From Saccoglossus kowalevskii (taxonomy: Eukaryota; Hemichordata; Enteropneusta; Harrimaniidae): a stretch of DNA of 57,184 nt. The stretch is taken from contig NW_003114956.1 in the NCBI RefSeq assembly GCF_000003605.2, forward strand, positions 11,264 to 68,447, given 5' to 3'. Positions within the stretch are counted from its first letter, which is position 1. Every line of letters starts with the position of its first letter. Shown in pieces: positions 1-10,951 of the stretch. A program made the position numbers and the translations under genes. A model generated the notes under the pieces. That model had not been told where the DNA came from. It ran no database searches and saw nothing but the letters and a program-made list of their open reading frames with translations.

Positions 1-3000
1 TCATGCTTGCGTGCCTTCACCATTGTATTCAAACGAATCACGTGGTGTGCCGTTCTCTTTCAAACCCGGGATTCGATCAATAGGGGAGTTTCAGTAAAAA
101 AAACACATTGCAAATCATGCAAATTCAACATTTTCAAACCAGTATACTAAAACAGAAATGCTCAGCGATGCAAAAGAAGGATAGATGTTACTTTTCATTA
201 TACACATCTCTGTTGATACAATCCCTCACATATTCTATTCCCAGTTATACCTGCGTAAATGGATTAGCCTCTTTTGATGCTGACATTCAGACTAAAATCA
301 CGTGACAGGCTGTTAAAATTGGCTGTTGCATACACTTTCGCCGGTCTGGAAAATGTGTTTAGTTAGCTCTCATTCAAGTAACAATGCAGATTTCCCAGTG
401 GGAGTGAAAATATTCGACTCTGCCATTAAAAAATAGGGGTGTTTTGAGCAAAAAAACGAATAACCATGGAGTGCACAACACACTGAATTTCGGAACAAAT
501 CTTGCATTATTTACAGCAGCAGAATACCACAGAAATATCAGACGAAACATGGAAACACTATATATATATATATATGTATTTCGGCCTGAACCCTCTCTAT
601 TGCAATTCCAGGAATTACCCCCCATATGTGCAACCATTTTCCACCTTGGTACCACCCAAGCCTGAAAACAAAATCTTAATACCACGCTGAAGCGTTTGGT
701 AATAAACAGTAAACACGGTGTCACGGTAAATGCTCGTCAGCAGTGATTTCGCTGCAGGTTCTGGCATTACTTCTCCAAATTGGACGTGGTAAACAGGTTG
801 GCATGGTCGGTGCATAATCCGGTATAACTTCCCAAAATTGTGAACTTGCGTGGTGTCTTGAGCAAATGACCTTTTCGCCCTCGACATGTCCAAGGACATA
901 TTGAGCAAACTTAGATTTAAATGCATTCAACAGAGGTAATATGGTCATGGTCAATACAACTATCACGTGTCTATCTCTCGTATTACTATATATAATAATC
1001 GTTTACAGAAAATCAGAATTTAAAAATAGTATTCGAATACAACAGTCCTAATGCTCCCGAGTCTGTCGTCATTTCATAAATGCATAGGTTGCGACAAAAC
1101 GTGCTACAGATGTGCTACAGTACATGGTTCACGGAAACATTTAATAAACTTGACAAATCTAAAGAAAATGCGGGTCGTGTTTATATATTCTAGTAGACTG
1201 TGAATATCGGAATGGGACAGAGGGAATGAAAATTAATCTACTTAGGGTTTCAATTGTGGGGAGAGGTCAAATGATCGGACAAAGATTGAGTTGAGTACGT
1301 GCTCTCTGTTCAGAAATATACACACGGCAAAATGTGGTGAAAGGCTATGACGACACGTGGTTGCCAGGAGAATAAACAAAAATTTTGCACTTAGACTTCA
1401 CACTTGATACAACTGAGTTGCGAAATTAGAGACTTTTTGCATTCTCAGCAGAATAAATCTTATTTCTATGCCTGTATTGATGTGTTCTCTGGCAAGTTTT
1501 AGCGTTTACGAATAAAAAGAAACAATGATGTCACTTAGAAGAGTCGACAGTAATAATAATCTTTATTATCAAATGGAATAACAGATATCGACGGAGAAAT
1601 TGAAGGAAAATATAAGTGTTGATAATTACTTTGCAAAATTGTTTGGGTTATATTTTAACACAACGATGTTGCTGTGATTTATTTGCTTTTTTCTATAGAG
1701 TGTATGTACTTTGTTATATAAATGTTCTATTGCTATTTTTTTCGAAATCAATTCTCAGTCTCTCCGAGTTTCTAATAGCGTGGCTCTTACTTTGAGTCAT
1801 ATGTCGCCTTTCATAACTATATTTTATTCAGATACTTTGTTGTACAAATATATGTCTTATTTATTTTATTTATTATAATATTGTAAAATTAGTACGCATG
1901 CGCCTGTCGATGTACGAATGTCAAACCACAGCAAGAAATTGATAACTTTTTTGATCGGAGTCAAAAACTCTAGTGTTTTTTATTAAGTTTGATACTAGAT
2001 AACCAAGCTTTGATTTAATGTGACCCTAGTTGTGTTAGTAGTAATTGAAACCACTGAGCAGCGCTTCACAGAAAGAATACCTGGGGTTGATATGTTTGCA
2101 CGCTGGCGTCGTAGATTCAACGGCAATGACTGTGTCTTACCAGAAAGAGTACTAACGAGAAGTACCGCGATTGTATCACGCCGCTTTTTTTTTTCAGATG
2201 TCTGGTCGGAACACGTCATCACTGCCGACTCGAATATAGCTGTAGCATAGATTGTGTCTCACAATTATTATATATGAATCAGAGATATTAGATCATGTAT
2301 AAATAACGCACATATATTGCTTTCTAAGCAGGATATGGAGTCAGGTTAAACATGAAACTACAACCCGCTAGTTTCAAGGGATACTTTTGAAACTTTCTCG
2401 AGTACGGTAAATTATGCCACCGGGGAGCATGGAGTTATAATATAAATATAATGCAATGTTGATATTTCATTTGAAGAGGTCGTCAACCTTTATTTCCAAT
2501 CAAACCTCGCGAATGTAACCTTCGTTCTACCCCAAAGCGCTTCCGTTACCATCGGAATTGAATTAAAATTGTGAAGTTGACCATTCGATTATACAGTTGT
2601 CAGTGCGACGATAAAATGACAGTGTAACTACAAGATTACGTTTAATATACAGTAACGTATATGCATGTCTGAAGATCAAATACTGACTGATGGTACTCAC
2701 CTGTTGACGACACCAACAACGACGAGTCTCGGAGTCCAAATGGCAAGTTTTCTGCGTGTCAGTTACTCTTATACAGCGCGATTTGAATTTATTTAATCTG
2801 CTGAACCCAAGTCATGTGTAAACTTGTAAACACGTACGGCAGAAATGCCTAGGTCATATAGGGGCGAATACAATCACACTCACGCCGAGATAGCTCACCG
2901 GAATGGACAAGTATGTGGTCAAAGGTCAAATAGAGTTGACATCAAATCTTCAAACAATCTGAATGTCAATAACACAGCAATCATGGAATTTTATATATTT

Positions 3001-3630
3001 ATTTATAATATATTTCAGGTTTACAGAATGGTCGATAAAGGGTCTGTCGTGGTGTGGATATTTGTAACATGTGTACTCAGTTTTGTAGACCGATGTGTGG
3101 AACAAATGTACGCTTTGTATTCAACAATAGATTGCACGTTATTGTCAAAGTGTACAATAAATCAAAGGTTATCTGATAGTTAACGTGGCCAATTTGCTAC
3201 TGGTTTGTCGGTAGTTTGATTTTCACGGTCTAATGGTCGGAAATAAAAAAAATGAATCGAACTTTTCTCAGCCGGGGGATACAAGAGTGTGTTGCTCGCC
3301 ATAGTGTCACTATTGTGGTTCGGTTACAATTGTTTATCGAGGACGACTCCGTTGTCATAACACATCTTAAGCTTAACCATCACTGACCTCGTCTACATAA
3401 TAATATCTATTGGTAGCTCAACGGGAAAACCAGTTTTAGGTATTCAAATTCAGAGCTAATTTGGGTGAAACAGACACCGCCCACCACCGCGACTGTGTAA
3501 CCATACGCCTCAAAACATTCATACACAGTATTGTACTGGATCCAAATTATTTTCTATGTATGCAGTGATGTTAGTTTATTTCTTTACTGTGATTGATTTA
3601 CCTGATTCCAATTCAGAAATGTTTTTGCAA
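1..3630. other. No recognisable gene; AT-rich spacer
   Basis: No reading frame here shows a domain I recognise. Three overlapping minus-strand frames at about 374-966 (116, 103 and 81 codons) stay open because the stretch is relatively GC-rich, but none has a family signature or clear splice context. Open frames at 2,020-2,250 and 2,845-3,183 are likewise anonymous. A 17-bp TA run lies at 559-575. Confidence 0.5.
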
Positions 3631-3693
3631 CATCATGCAGCTCAATATTATAAACATACTTCGTTTGAAACTGAATAGAGGACGTTGACATTA

Positions 3694-3747
3694 GCGCCCC
3701 CAAGTGTAAAAAACACGACAAATAAAACTATGGACACTAGAGGGCAG
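3694..3747. promoter_or_regulatory. Pair of inverted CTCF-like motifs
   Basis: ACACTAGAGGGCAG at 3,734-3,747 fits the general CTCF core (CCASYAGRKGGCRS) except at its first base. About 40 bp away, the reverse complement of 3,694-3,707 reads ACACTTGGGGGCGC, a weaker match facing the other way. They lie just outside the left edge of the duplicated globin block. Motif matching alone is weak evidence, and similar GCGCC/AGGGC strings occur elsewhere in this window inside repeats. Confidence 0.2.
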
Positions 3748-3959
3748 TATGAACTTAACCATATACTAGTAGATGGTTTACGCATGTACGAGACTATTGT
3801 TGATAAATAGTGGTTATACCAGAATCCAATGCGCTCTCCCAGTGACAAGCATCTGTTTGTAGTGTGCACTAATATCTACTTTGGCTCGTTTAAGTTCTTC
3901 GATGCATTTCAATCAACCCATGAATCATCTAGGCAAACCTGGACAGTGTCGGTCAAAGT

Positions 3960-4140
3960 CTCCATCTGTGTTAATATTGGACCCATATCACCTCATATGT
4001 ACGGCGCGACGGCCACCTCTTTAAACAAGGCGGTGTTACTGTGGTGCATTTCACAAATCATGTGTACACACTATCTGTGGACAATAATTTTGCTGTTACG
4101 TAATCAGTAATGCGTCTTGAGTCTTTATTATTGTTGTATT
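3960..4140. repeat. Left edge of duplicated block; palindromic-element end plus unique-like tail
   Basis: Matches 31,540-31,710 in the same orientation, with shared stretches such as GGTGCATTTCAC and TTACGTAATCAGTAATGC. The left part (around 3,980-4,025) resembles the end of the TTAAAG palindromic family annotated at 9,588. This is the leftmost homology I can follow between blocks L and R. Confidence 0.55.
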
Positions 4141-5048
4141 ACTTGAATTATTCGGCGATTTTTTTTATTACTGACCACGTGCCTTGTAGACGTCCACGTG
4201 AAAAGAATGTTTCTGATTTAACGGGCCATGTGTTAGATACCCTTCTGTAGATACTCAAGCATTAATTCCACAATCCACGTACCGTAATGTCACGTTTATC
4301 TCAAAAAAGTATTTTTTTTTAACCTCAGGGTTTTTCCACATATGACAATTATAGCAGTACATTAAATATACTCACAAAGTATAAGCAATTTGCAAGGATT
4401 TCACGAATATTTATTCAACATTGAAATTATTTTTATTTATTTATAGTTTGTTGTTGTTGTTTTTTTGTTTTTTTGCATTTTTTTTTATATTCACAGTTTT
4501 GGTCTCCACTGCTTTACACGAAATGCCAGAAGTGTTACATTATTAGGTTAACACCCTATATTACATTAGTACAAAATAATAAAGCAACTGCCAACAATCT
4601 CTGACGTCATTTCGTAGATAAACACGTGATCAACATAGTGTACACGTTTCACACACGAATTTGAACTTCTGATCAACTATTAAACACAAATTGAGAGAAT
4701 GACTAATTTTCATAATCATTTACTCATTGCTTATTTTTCACACACTTTCAATAAAATGGAAATAACTCTCACACAAAGAGGCAGGCTACTGCTTTGTAAG
4801 ATACATGGTAATTCTGGCATTGTTTTTTAAATCTAAATTATTATTTCTATTATTATTGATGTACAGTCTTAACAAATATGTCATCCATTCAAAAATTAGT
4901 CATTTTTGTACTTTTACTGTCAATTCGAGCGCTTGTGGTAGAACCCCAAAATGTAACGCCAAAGTCTAAATATAAACATTGCAAACACAAATGACAGAAT
5001 TACGATTGCCCCCTCTACTTATACTTCAATATGGAAGCAATCAAACAC
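4141..5048. other. Non-coding AT-rich stretch
   Basis: Contains T-rich runs (for example 4,312-4,320 and 4,455-4,490) and a CRE-like TGACGTCA near 4,603. No coding potential seen. Alignment with block R is lost here and resumes near 5,049, which pairs with 32,587. Confidence 0.45.
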
Positions 5049-5525
5049 ACAGAGACAATTCTTATTTCTAGTGTTATTTATTAAGCTTGACATTACACAA
5101 CATTAGACTGACATATTTTGTTATATTGTAATTTGCAAATGAGAAAATTGTCACATTTTTTAAGATTTCAGAAGGAAGAATTGATTTGGACTGAAGGTGC
5201 AAGACAAACGAGAAAGACGATCTGAATTTTAGTGTCACACGCTATGTGTTCGACGTGTGATACATCAATGACTCCATCATTTTGTTCATTTCTTTCCGTA
5301 GTTAATCGTGTTATATTCTCTATACAACGGTGGATTATTATCTCCAAGTCTCGAACGAGCTTGATGACGCAAACACATACTATGACGTGCATAATACTAA
5401 GCTCCGAAATGGTCTGTCCTAGTATCTATGTAGACATCTTAACATGGATGTTTAAAGTGTGTATGTTTGACAGAAAAACACGTCAATGAAACATTGTACC
5501 CTTGTATCAATGAACAGAGATACTC

Positions 5526-5540
5526 GAGCGACGATCGCTC
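5526..5540. other. Small conserved palindrome downstream of globin A
   Basis: GAGCGACGATCGCTC forms a 6-bp stem with a CGA loop, about 105 nt past the globin stop. It is kept with one end-base change at about 33,033-33,047 beyond globin B. It lies inside the highly similar 3' portion of the two blocks, so conservation may only reflect recent homogenisation. Confidence 0.35.
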
Positions 5541-5584
5541 ATTTGCATACGTGTTTTACAAGAACAGCTTGCTATAGAAATATA

Positions 5585-5590
5585 TTTATA
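5585..5590 (-). promoter_or_regulatory. Probable polyadenylation hexamer of globin A
   Basis: The minus strand reads TATAAA about 55 nt after the stop codon. The aligned position in globin B is a canonical AATAAA, so this is probably the variant signal for globin A, giving a very short 3' UTR. Confidence 0.45.
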
Positions 5591-5645
5591 ATCCGTATAT
5601 TAAAATCGCCCGATCGGCGCTAAATGACAACTGGTGTTGTTATTT

Positions 5646-6956
5646 TCAACCTTGCAGAGCTTTGACAATGTGGGATTTCATGAGATCCCATCCCTTTGCC
5701 CACGCGTCCTTGGCAGCAGGAGTGAAAGCACCACCTGCTTTTTCTTGAAGCATCCACAACAGTACTGGACCCATGGCCTGATGAAAAAGCAAAGCAAAGA
5801 AGTAATGTTAATATATATTTGATTGATTTTGTTAGTTTGAACTCGTCCACGAAACCTCGCAACATTCAGTCTATATGGGATTATCGGCTTTTTGACTTGT
5901 CCAATGACATATAACAATGCAAGCTCTCTAAATAATAATAAAGTATGGATAGCCCTTAGATACAAATACACCGCGAGATCTCGTTGAGAGCCGGCAGAGA
6001 ACTACGAGACTTGTTTTTGCCCTTCAAATAGCGTTACATTCCTGCAATCGCGTTAACTGTCATTGTGGTTCAATATATCAGGTGGACAGTGGACGCGTTG
6101 ACAGGAAAGAATGGAAAGCTATTTGAAGGGTAAAACGGGTATCTCGCTCTCAACGAAATATCGGCGACCTTTGGCTTCTAAGATCTATTGGGTCTAGACC
6201 GGAATGCGTTATTTTGTATTATATGGCTAACCCGTCGACTATGTTTTGATATAAACAAACTATGGGACTTACATAACAAATGACAGTATAAGAAATATTT
6301 GTTATCAGGTTTCAGTAGGTATGACCGGTTTCTAGTTGCACGTAAAACTTACATCGAAGTTCGCCGGTGTGACTTTAAGTGCAATATGAGAAGTGCCAAG
6401 TGCTGTTAACTTCGCCACCATTGCAGAACTATCGCCCAAACTGCCGATCCATGAATTGATTGTATCCATCACCTTCACAGCGTGGTCTCCCAGGGCTGGC
6501 GTTTTCTCGATGGCAGCAAGACCAGACACACCATCCAGATAACGGAACTGCGATTGGAATCCGGGGTTCTCCGAGAAGAGTCTGTTCCAATGAGAAAAAC
6601 ACAATACTGCAATAGTTTGTATAATAATAATTCACTCGATATTATATCGCGATGATTACAATAAAAGGTGATACTTACCATATATGGTAACGTAAACTTA
6701 CCCTAAATATGACAATTAACATATAAGCCTCAATTGTATATGGTAAGACTTGCATGTACAGTAAGTAGACGGTAGTTACAGTTACCATGTATGGTAACAC
6801 TACCATATTATATTACAATTACTATATATGGTACCGATTACCATAACATCAGTACACTCACCTTACAAATAAAGCAACTCCATTTGCTTTCTTGTTAGCG
6901 TATACAGCAGTCCAGGAGTCAGTCACAAGTTTGATTTCGCCTGCCGACAGAGCCAT
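5646..6956 (-). CDS. Globin A, three coding exons (intracellular, invertebrate type)
   Basis: Single-domain haem globin of 151 residues. Coding exons on the minus strand are 6,956-6,862, 6,581-6,353 and 5,777-5,646. Intron 1 is phase 2 (AG|GTGAGT donor, splitting an Arg codon), which is the B12.2 position. Intron 2 is phase 0 after Asp108, the G7.0 position. Visible residues: Trp15 (helix A), Phe44 (CD1), distal His65 (E7) and proximal His97 (F8), so haem and ligand binding look intact. There is no signal peptide, which suggests a cytoplasmic protein for oxygen storage or transport. The start chosen is ATG-GCT at 6,956, 15 nt after a splice acceptor (TTTGAATGCAG). An in-frame ATG further upstream overlaps that acceptor and would be intronic in the spliced model. 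Globin B is the paralogue. No frame damage is visible. Confidence 0.93.
5976..6163. repeat. Fold-back element in globin A intron 2
   Basis: The left arm (about 5,976-6,033) contains TCGTTGAGAGC and later CCCTTCAAATAGC. The right arm (about 6,118-6,163) contains their reverse complements, GCTATTTGAAGGG and GCTCTCAACGA. The arms enclose about 85 bp. Globin B intron 2 keeps only a diverged version of one arm at about 34,050-34,115. Probably a decayed non-autonomous DNA element. Confidence 0.6.
6673..6845. repeat. Array of ACCATATATGGT-type palindromes in globin A intron 1
   Basis: Repeated half-sites of TTACCATA / TATGGTAA occur at about 6,674-6,690, 6,736-6,746, 6,781-6,798 (near-perfect 18-bp palindrome), 6,801, 6,823-6,833 and 6,838-6,844. 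Much of the 280-bp intron is built from this motif. Globin B intron 1 has the same motif, so the array predates the duplication. CCATATATGG also resembles a CArG box (CC-A/T6-GG), but a repeat origin is just as likely. Confidence 0.6.
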
Positions 6957-6971
6957 CTTGATCGATAGGAA

Positions 6972-8216
6972 CTGCATTCAAATAAAGAAGCACGAATGTA
7001 AGTGAGTCTCTGGTCATTATCATATGCACAATTGCTGGAATGCAACAAACTGCTCAAACTTACATGACGTAAATTGGGAAAAGAAAAGATGGGCAATCAC
7101 GTGATACGTTTTTAGAGTGGACGGTGGGACAATTATGAAGTCGTTTTTTTCGGAAGTATAGACAATCACAATGTCGCTATTGTTTGGTTGAAAAGCTGTT
7201 GCCTATCAATAATAAATAAATAATATTGTTGAGGATTTCTACATTCTAAATTACGTCACAGCAAATCACAGTTGATATTGCATAGTCTCGTGGACACATC
7301 ACAAAACAGGATCGATTGGGGGGGGGGAGTTACGATAAATTAAAGTAAAAATCAAACTCGAGAGTGACCAAGCCGGGGGTACAGGATTTTTTATGGGGGA
7401 GTGGTCCAAACTTTAAAATCGCCAGACTAAGTTAATGATTTGTTATATTATGCAAAAACAAATTGAATACATTTTTCAACGGGGGTGGGGGTCCGGACCC
7501 CAAGAACCCCCTAGATCCGCCACTGCAAGCAGAGACGACAAAGACATAAAAGAAAACGCACCAAAAAATTGACGACACATTTTAAAGCGCGAAGCAAAGA
7601 ATGATATTAACGTTTTGACAAGTTACAATGGAATCTGTAAATCATTATTCATGTATCGTCTCGTTGATGGTATTCAAGAGTTACAACGGAAACAGATGTA
7701 AGTACACACAGTTCTTCGCTGACCGCGCATAATTTCGTATCGTACCAAACACGTTTTAAGTATGATCTCACGCACCATAAAATCACTTCACGGAGAAAGC
7801 ACGCATAACTATGTTTCTGTAACCAGCATAACTGAGACTTGTTTCAAATTAGGAATAACAGTAGGGGTCAGAGGTCAGGTATGTCGTCATCAATTATCTA
7901 TAATTCAAGTGCATTTTTGCTTTCATCGTATATAAAGCACGCTATCATCAGAGCCACCCGTAAAGAAAAGAAACCGATACCGTTCATTGATTGTTGATTT
8001 AATACACACTGAATAGCACCCCTTGATGGCGGTATTCAATCCAAATTATATCATTGGTCGCAGGTTTACCTCTTTGGTAAAAGAAAGTTTTTAGCACCTC
8101 ACGTCCACATGCACATTTTCCCAGGGACGTCCATGTCACATGACCTCCATGAATTAACTGACTGATAGTACGATTGCGCATGCATAAAATCTATTTTGGG
8201 TTCTTCTCAATAGACC
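6972..8216. other. Region 5' of globin A coding exon 1 (probable 5' UTR intron)
   Basis: Aligns in patches with 35,317-36,560 of block R. A single degenerate unit of the block R minisatellite (ACAATCAC...GTCGCTA) is at about 7,167-7,190. A run of ten G is at 7,318-7,327. No coding exon recognised. If the distal UTR exon at 11,947 is right, this is intronic. Confidence 0.5.
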
Positions 8217-8569
8217 ATTTTCCGTTCACTGCGAGAATCACGCGTTATGCGTGAAATCGAACGTAAAAACAGGACAAACAAAGGTCATAGCGTCTTAGCG
8301 GCGTCAAACATCGCGTGGGATTCGACAAACGCAAAAATATTTTTGGGGCATTTCTATGCTTAATAATGTGCTGTACACATTTGATGATAGACAATTTCGA
8401 TTAAGTAAGGGTATTTGAAAGCAATATTCCTCTGTCGAAGATCGGCCGGTCGATGTGACCTACGAAATAAAGAAATTCGAGTTCAAAATCAAATCGTTCG
8501 ATTTTTGCGGCAGACGTTCGACGCGCATCTTCCATGCATCTCACGAGATCTCGCAGTTGAACGGAAAAT
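8217..8569. mobile_element. MITE-like element with about 50-bp terminal inverted repeats
   Basis: Both ends read inward ATTTTCCGTTCA followed by CTGCGAGA, and the arms extend to a shared TCGAACGT about 45-55 bp in. Internal sequence is non-coding. No clear target-site duplication. It lies in the roughly 2 kb stretch of block L missing from block R, so it probably inserted after the duplication. Confidence 0.6.
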
Positions 8570-8604
8570 CACCTATTGTACATATTCGTAATGAAGTAAA
8601 TTAT

Positions 8605-8925
8605 TGCCTATTCTCGGGGCGGACATCCGGGCATTTTCACCGCATGACAATCATCACGATGAAAACGAAGGCCTAAAACTCTGAGAACACGGTACTTTGG
8701 AATGGTTGTTGAGACTCCCCTGAACCGTGTAACAAGATTACCCCAGCGTGTGTAACGCATATAAATTTGATTGTTCAGGATTACTCCAAAGTTGAGTTCC
8801 TGTTTTGTCGAATTTTCACTGGCGTTCCGCGTTCATCAGCAGCGCGCGCAGAGCCCATAGTACAGTGGTACGCGTCTTAGCAACTTGGAACGTCTTGTGA
8901 CGTAGCTCCGACCTGATGATTGTCT
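8605..8925 (-). repeat. Dispersed repeat, inverted copy of 55,985-56,305
   Basis: The reverse complement matches 55,985-56,305 over about 320 bp. Shared landmarks include GCTACGTCACA, GTTGCTAAGACGCG, the CTGTTCAGGGGA / TCCCCTGAAC region and ATCCGGACATTTTC. Open frames across either copy are side effects of GC content, not genes. Family unknown. Confidence 0.7.
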
Positions 8926-9587
8926 AAAACTATCCCAATCACCTTCCCAGAGGCCTTTGCGCTTTACTGTGCGGAGTTCTAAACTATCCTTCAGTATATC
9001 GCCACTTTCGTCACGTAACGCGCGTATTTTACAAGCGTTGTGCAGGTCACAACTGGTGCCAGAATCGTACACCACGTGGAGTGACGAATATGGCGTTCTA
9101 AACTCCGGCCAGTCATCTGAATGTATATCTTTTTAAAATCTCAAAAACCTTAGATAATAAATAAATAATAAATATGCAATCGAGTCAGAATTGACCCAAC
9201 ATATTTAAACGTAAGCTCGAAATGTCGTAAGCGTTCCACCGATAACAAACAACTTGAGAACAGCAATCTCGAAATGATAGACAAAATAATTTATTTGGAG
9301 ATTCGACTGACCAACAAGTTCTTCCAGCAGGTCAAATATAAGGGTCATACAGGAGTCAAACATATTATGTTACTGTTTTCTAATTAAATTTAGTTATAAT
9401 CTTATAGTATAATCACTAGACCCACTCAGGGGGAAATGTAATTTGTTTCCAGCGGTTACATTTACTATGGGCGTTTTGTGGTGAATGATGCGTGACCCTA
9501 GCGTAAATACATAAAATGTGGAGAAAAGTGTTCCCTCACCGGGAAGAGGTTTTAGACAAAGTGAAGCACATTGGTTGAAACAATGCA

Positions 9588-9720
9588 TTAAAGGGCGGCA
9601 GTCTTCGCGCCGCGTCCTGTTCGATATGGGACTCATAGCAACGTATACAACGCGTGTAAAATCCATTGTTTATTTACATGAAATTCGAACACGTGCTGCG
9701 CGACTACCACCGCGCTTTAA
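9588..9720. mobile_element. Palindromic TTAA-type MITE, 133 bp, full length
   Basis: Starts TTAAAGGGCGGCAGTC and ends, read inward, TTAAAGCGCGGTGGTAGTC. Each arm continues with CGCGC and GTTCGA. The unit is present at the same 133-bp length at 45,080-45,212 and in degraded or partial form at 13,404, 19,315, 39,893, 55,357 and 56,933. The TTAA at each end suggests a TTAA target site, as in the piggyBac and Kolobok superfamilies; which one is not decidable here. Confidence 0.75.
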
Positions 9721-10882
9721 CATCGAATGCATTACTAGTAGTTCAACTGATTGGCTGAGTTACCGCAAACTTATGTAATCCGTTTTTGTCTCTCTATCGA
9801 TTGCACATATTCATTAATGCAGACATTATTGCGATTATGATAGTCATGTTTCGAAACTATTCAATTCTTTCATTCGTACGCTGATTCAGGCCGACTGCTG
9901 ACCTCAGGTCACCCGGACCTGACGCCTGATTAGTAAGCGGTTAAAAAGCTCACATGCCATTAATAAACATAAGACAGAAATGGTGACAGCCAATCACAGC
10001 AGAGCACGCTGGTCCGCACAGAGCGGAGAATAACATTTAGAAATCCACATCAGAAGTACCTTGCATACGAAATGAAATTTGTACACTCAGACTCACTATG
10101 CCAGTTACGCATGTTACAGTTTCGGATAAATAATCAACAACAAACAGGTTTCTTTTCAAACGCAAGTGAAGGAATATCAATAATTTTCGTCTCAGGTTAT
10201 AATTTTGTCTGTTCACCGATTTTCGGCAGCTTCGTGAATATTTATGTGTCGATAACCAAGTCTAATTTTGGCATATAACTTCGCGCACGGCACGCAGCTT
10301 ATATGCCGTATTAAATATGTCTACGCCAATTTTCGGATGAAATGTTTCATGAGCTCATCAATTATTATTCTTGCCTTCCAAAAACTCCTTGTTTTCTGTA
10401 AATCCTCTCCCTCGAACTGTCTACGGCAAATAATTATACCCTTAAATAAGTTGACTACTCTCAGATATGAAGTTAATTTTACTATTATATGTAACATTTG
10501 AATTGCGAGTTATGCAATTGATTTTGAATTTGGAACAGACATGTTGGGTGTATGATGTCATATAACATACATCGTCAAAATCGTCCAAGCAAATCTATAA
10601 AATTAGATTCACGGGTATTTTACCGAACAATTCAATATGTCAATGTCAATATGATGGAAGTATTGTGGGCTGTGGACAACGAAACTCTCGAGTAAAGAAT
10701 CGCAGTCGTGTCGCGCGAAGTGAACGCAAATCGTACAACTCGCAATCGACAGCCGTGTTTAAACTGACTTTCGAATTTTGAAAGAAATAATTACTTTAGG
10801 AGGATGCATCGACTTGAAAGTATTCATATATTATTGTGAATTGGGCATTAACTAGAAACAGATTTAATTTAACAATAACAGG

Positions 10883-10885
<3 letters not shown>

Positions 10886-10951
<66 letters not shown>
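10886..10951. repeat. (TA)n microsatellite ending in an assembly gap
   Basis: At least 66 bp of pure TA running into the N block. The matching part of block R (about 37,750-37,830) has no TA run, so the expansion is specific to this copy and probably caused the gap. Confidence 0.95.

Noticed and set aside
374-966. Overlapping minus-strand ORFs of 81-116 codons
   Set aside because: Three frames are open over the same relatively GC-rich stretch, with no domain signature or consistent splice sites.
5634-5971. Plus-strand and other-frame ORFs across globin A exon 3
   Set aside because: Antisense or wrong-frame shadows of the exon; the same happens at 33,142-33,468 in globin B.
6964-6980. Upstream in-frame ATG as the globin start (adds MQFLSIK)
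   Set aside because: The ATG overlaps the conserved splice acceptor GAATGCAG in both genes, so it would be removed in the spliced model; kept only as an alternative if transcription starts locally.
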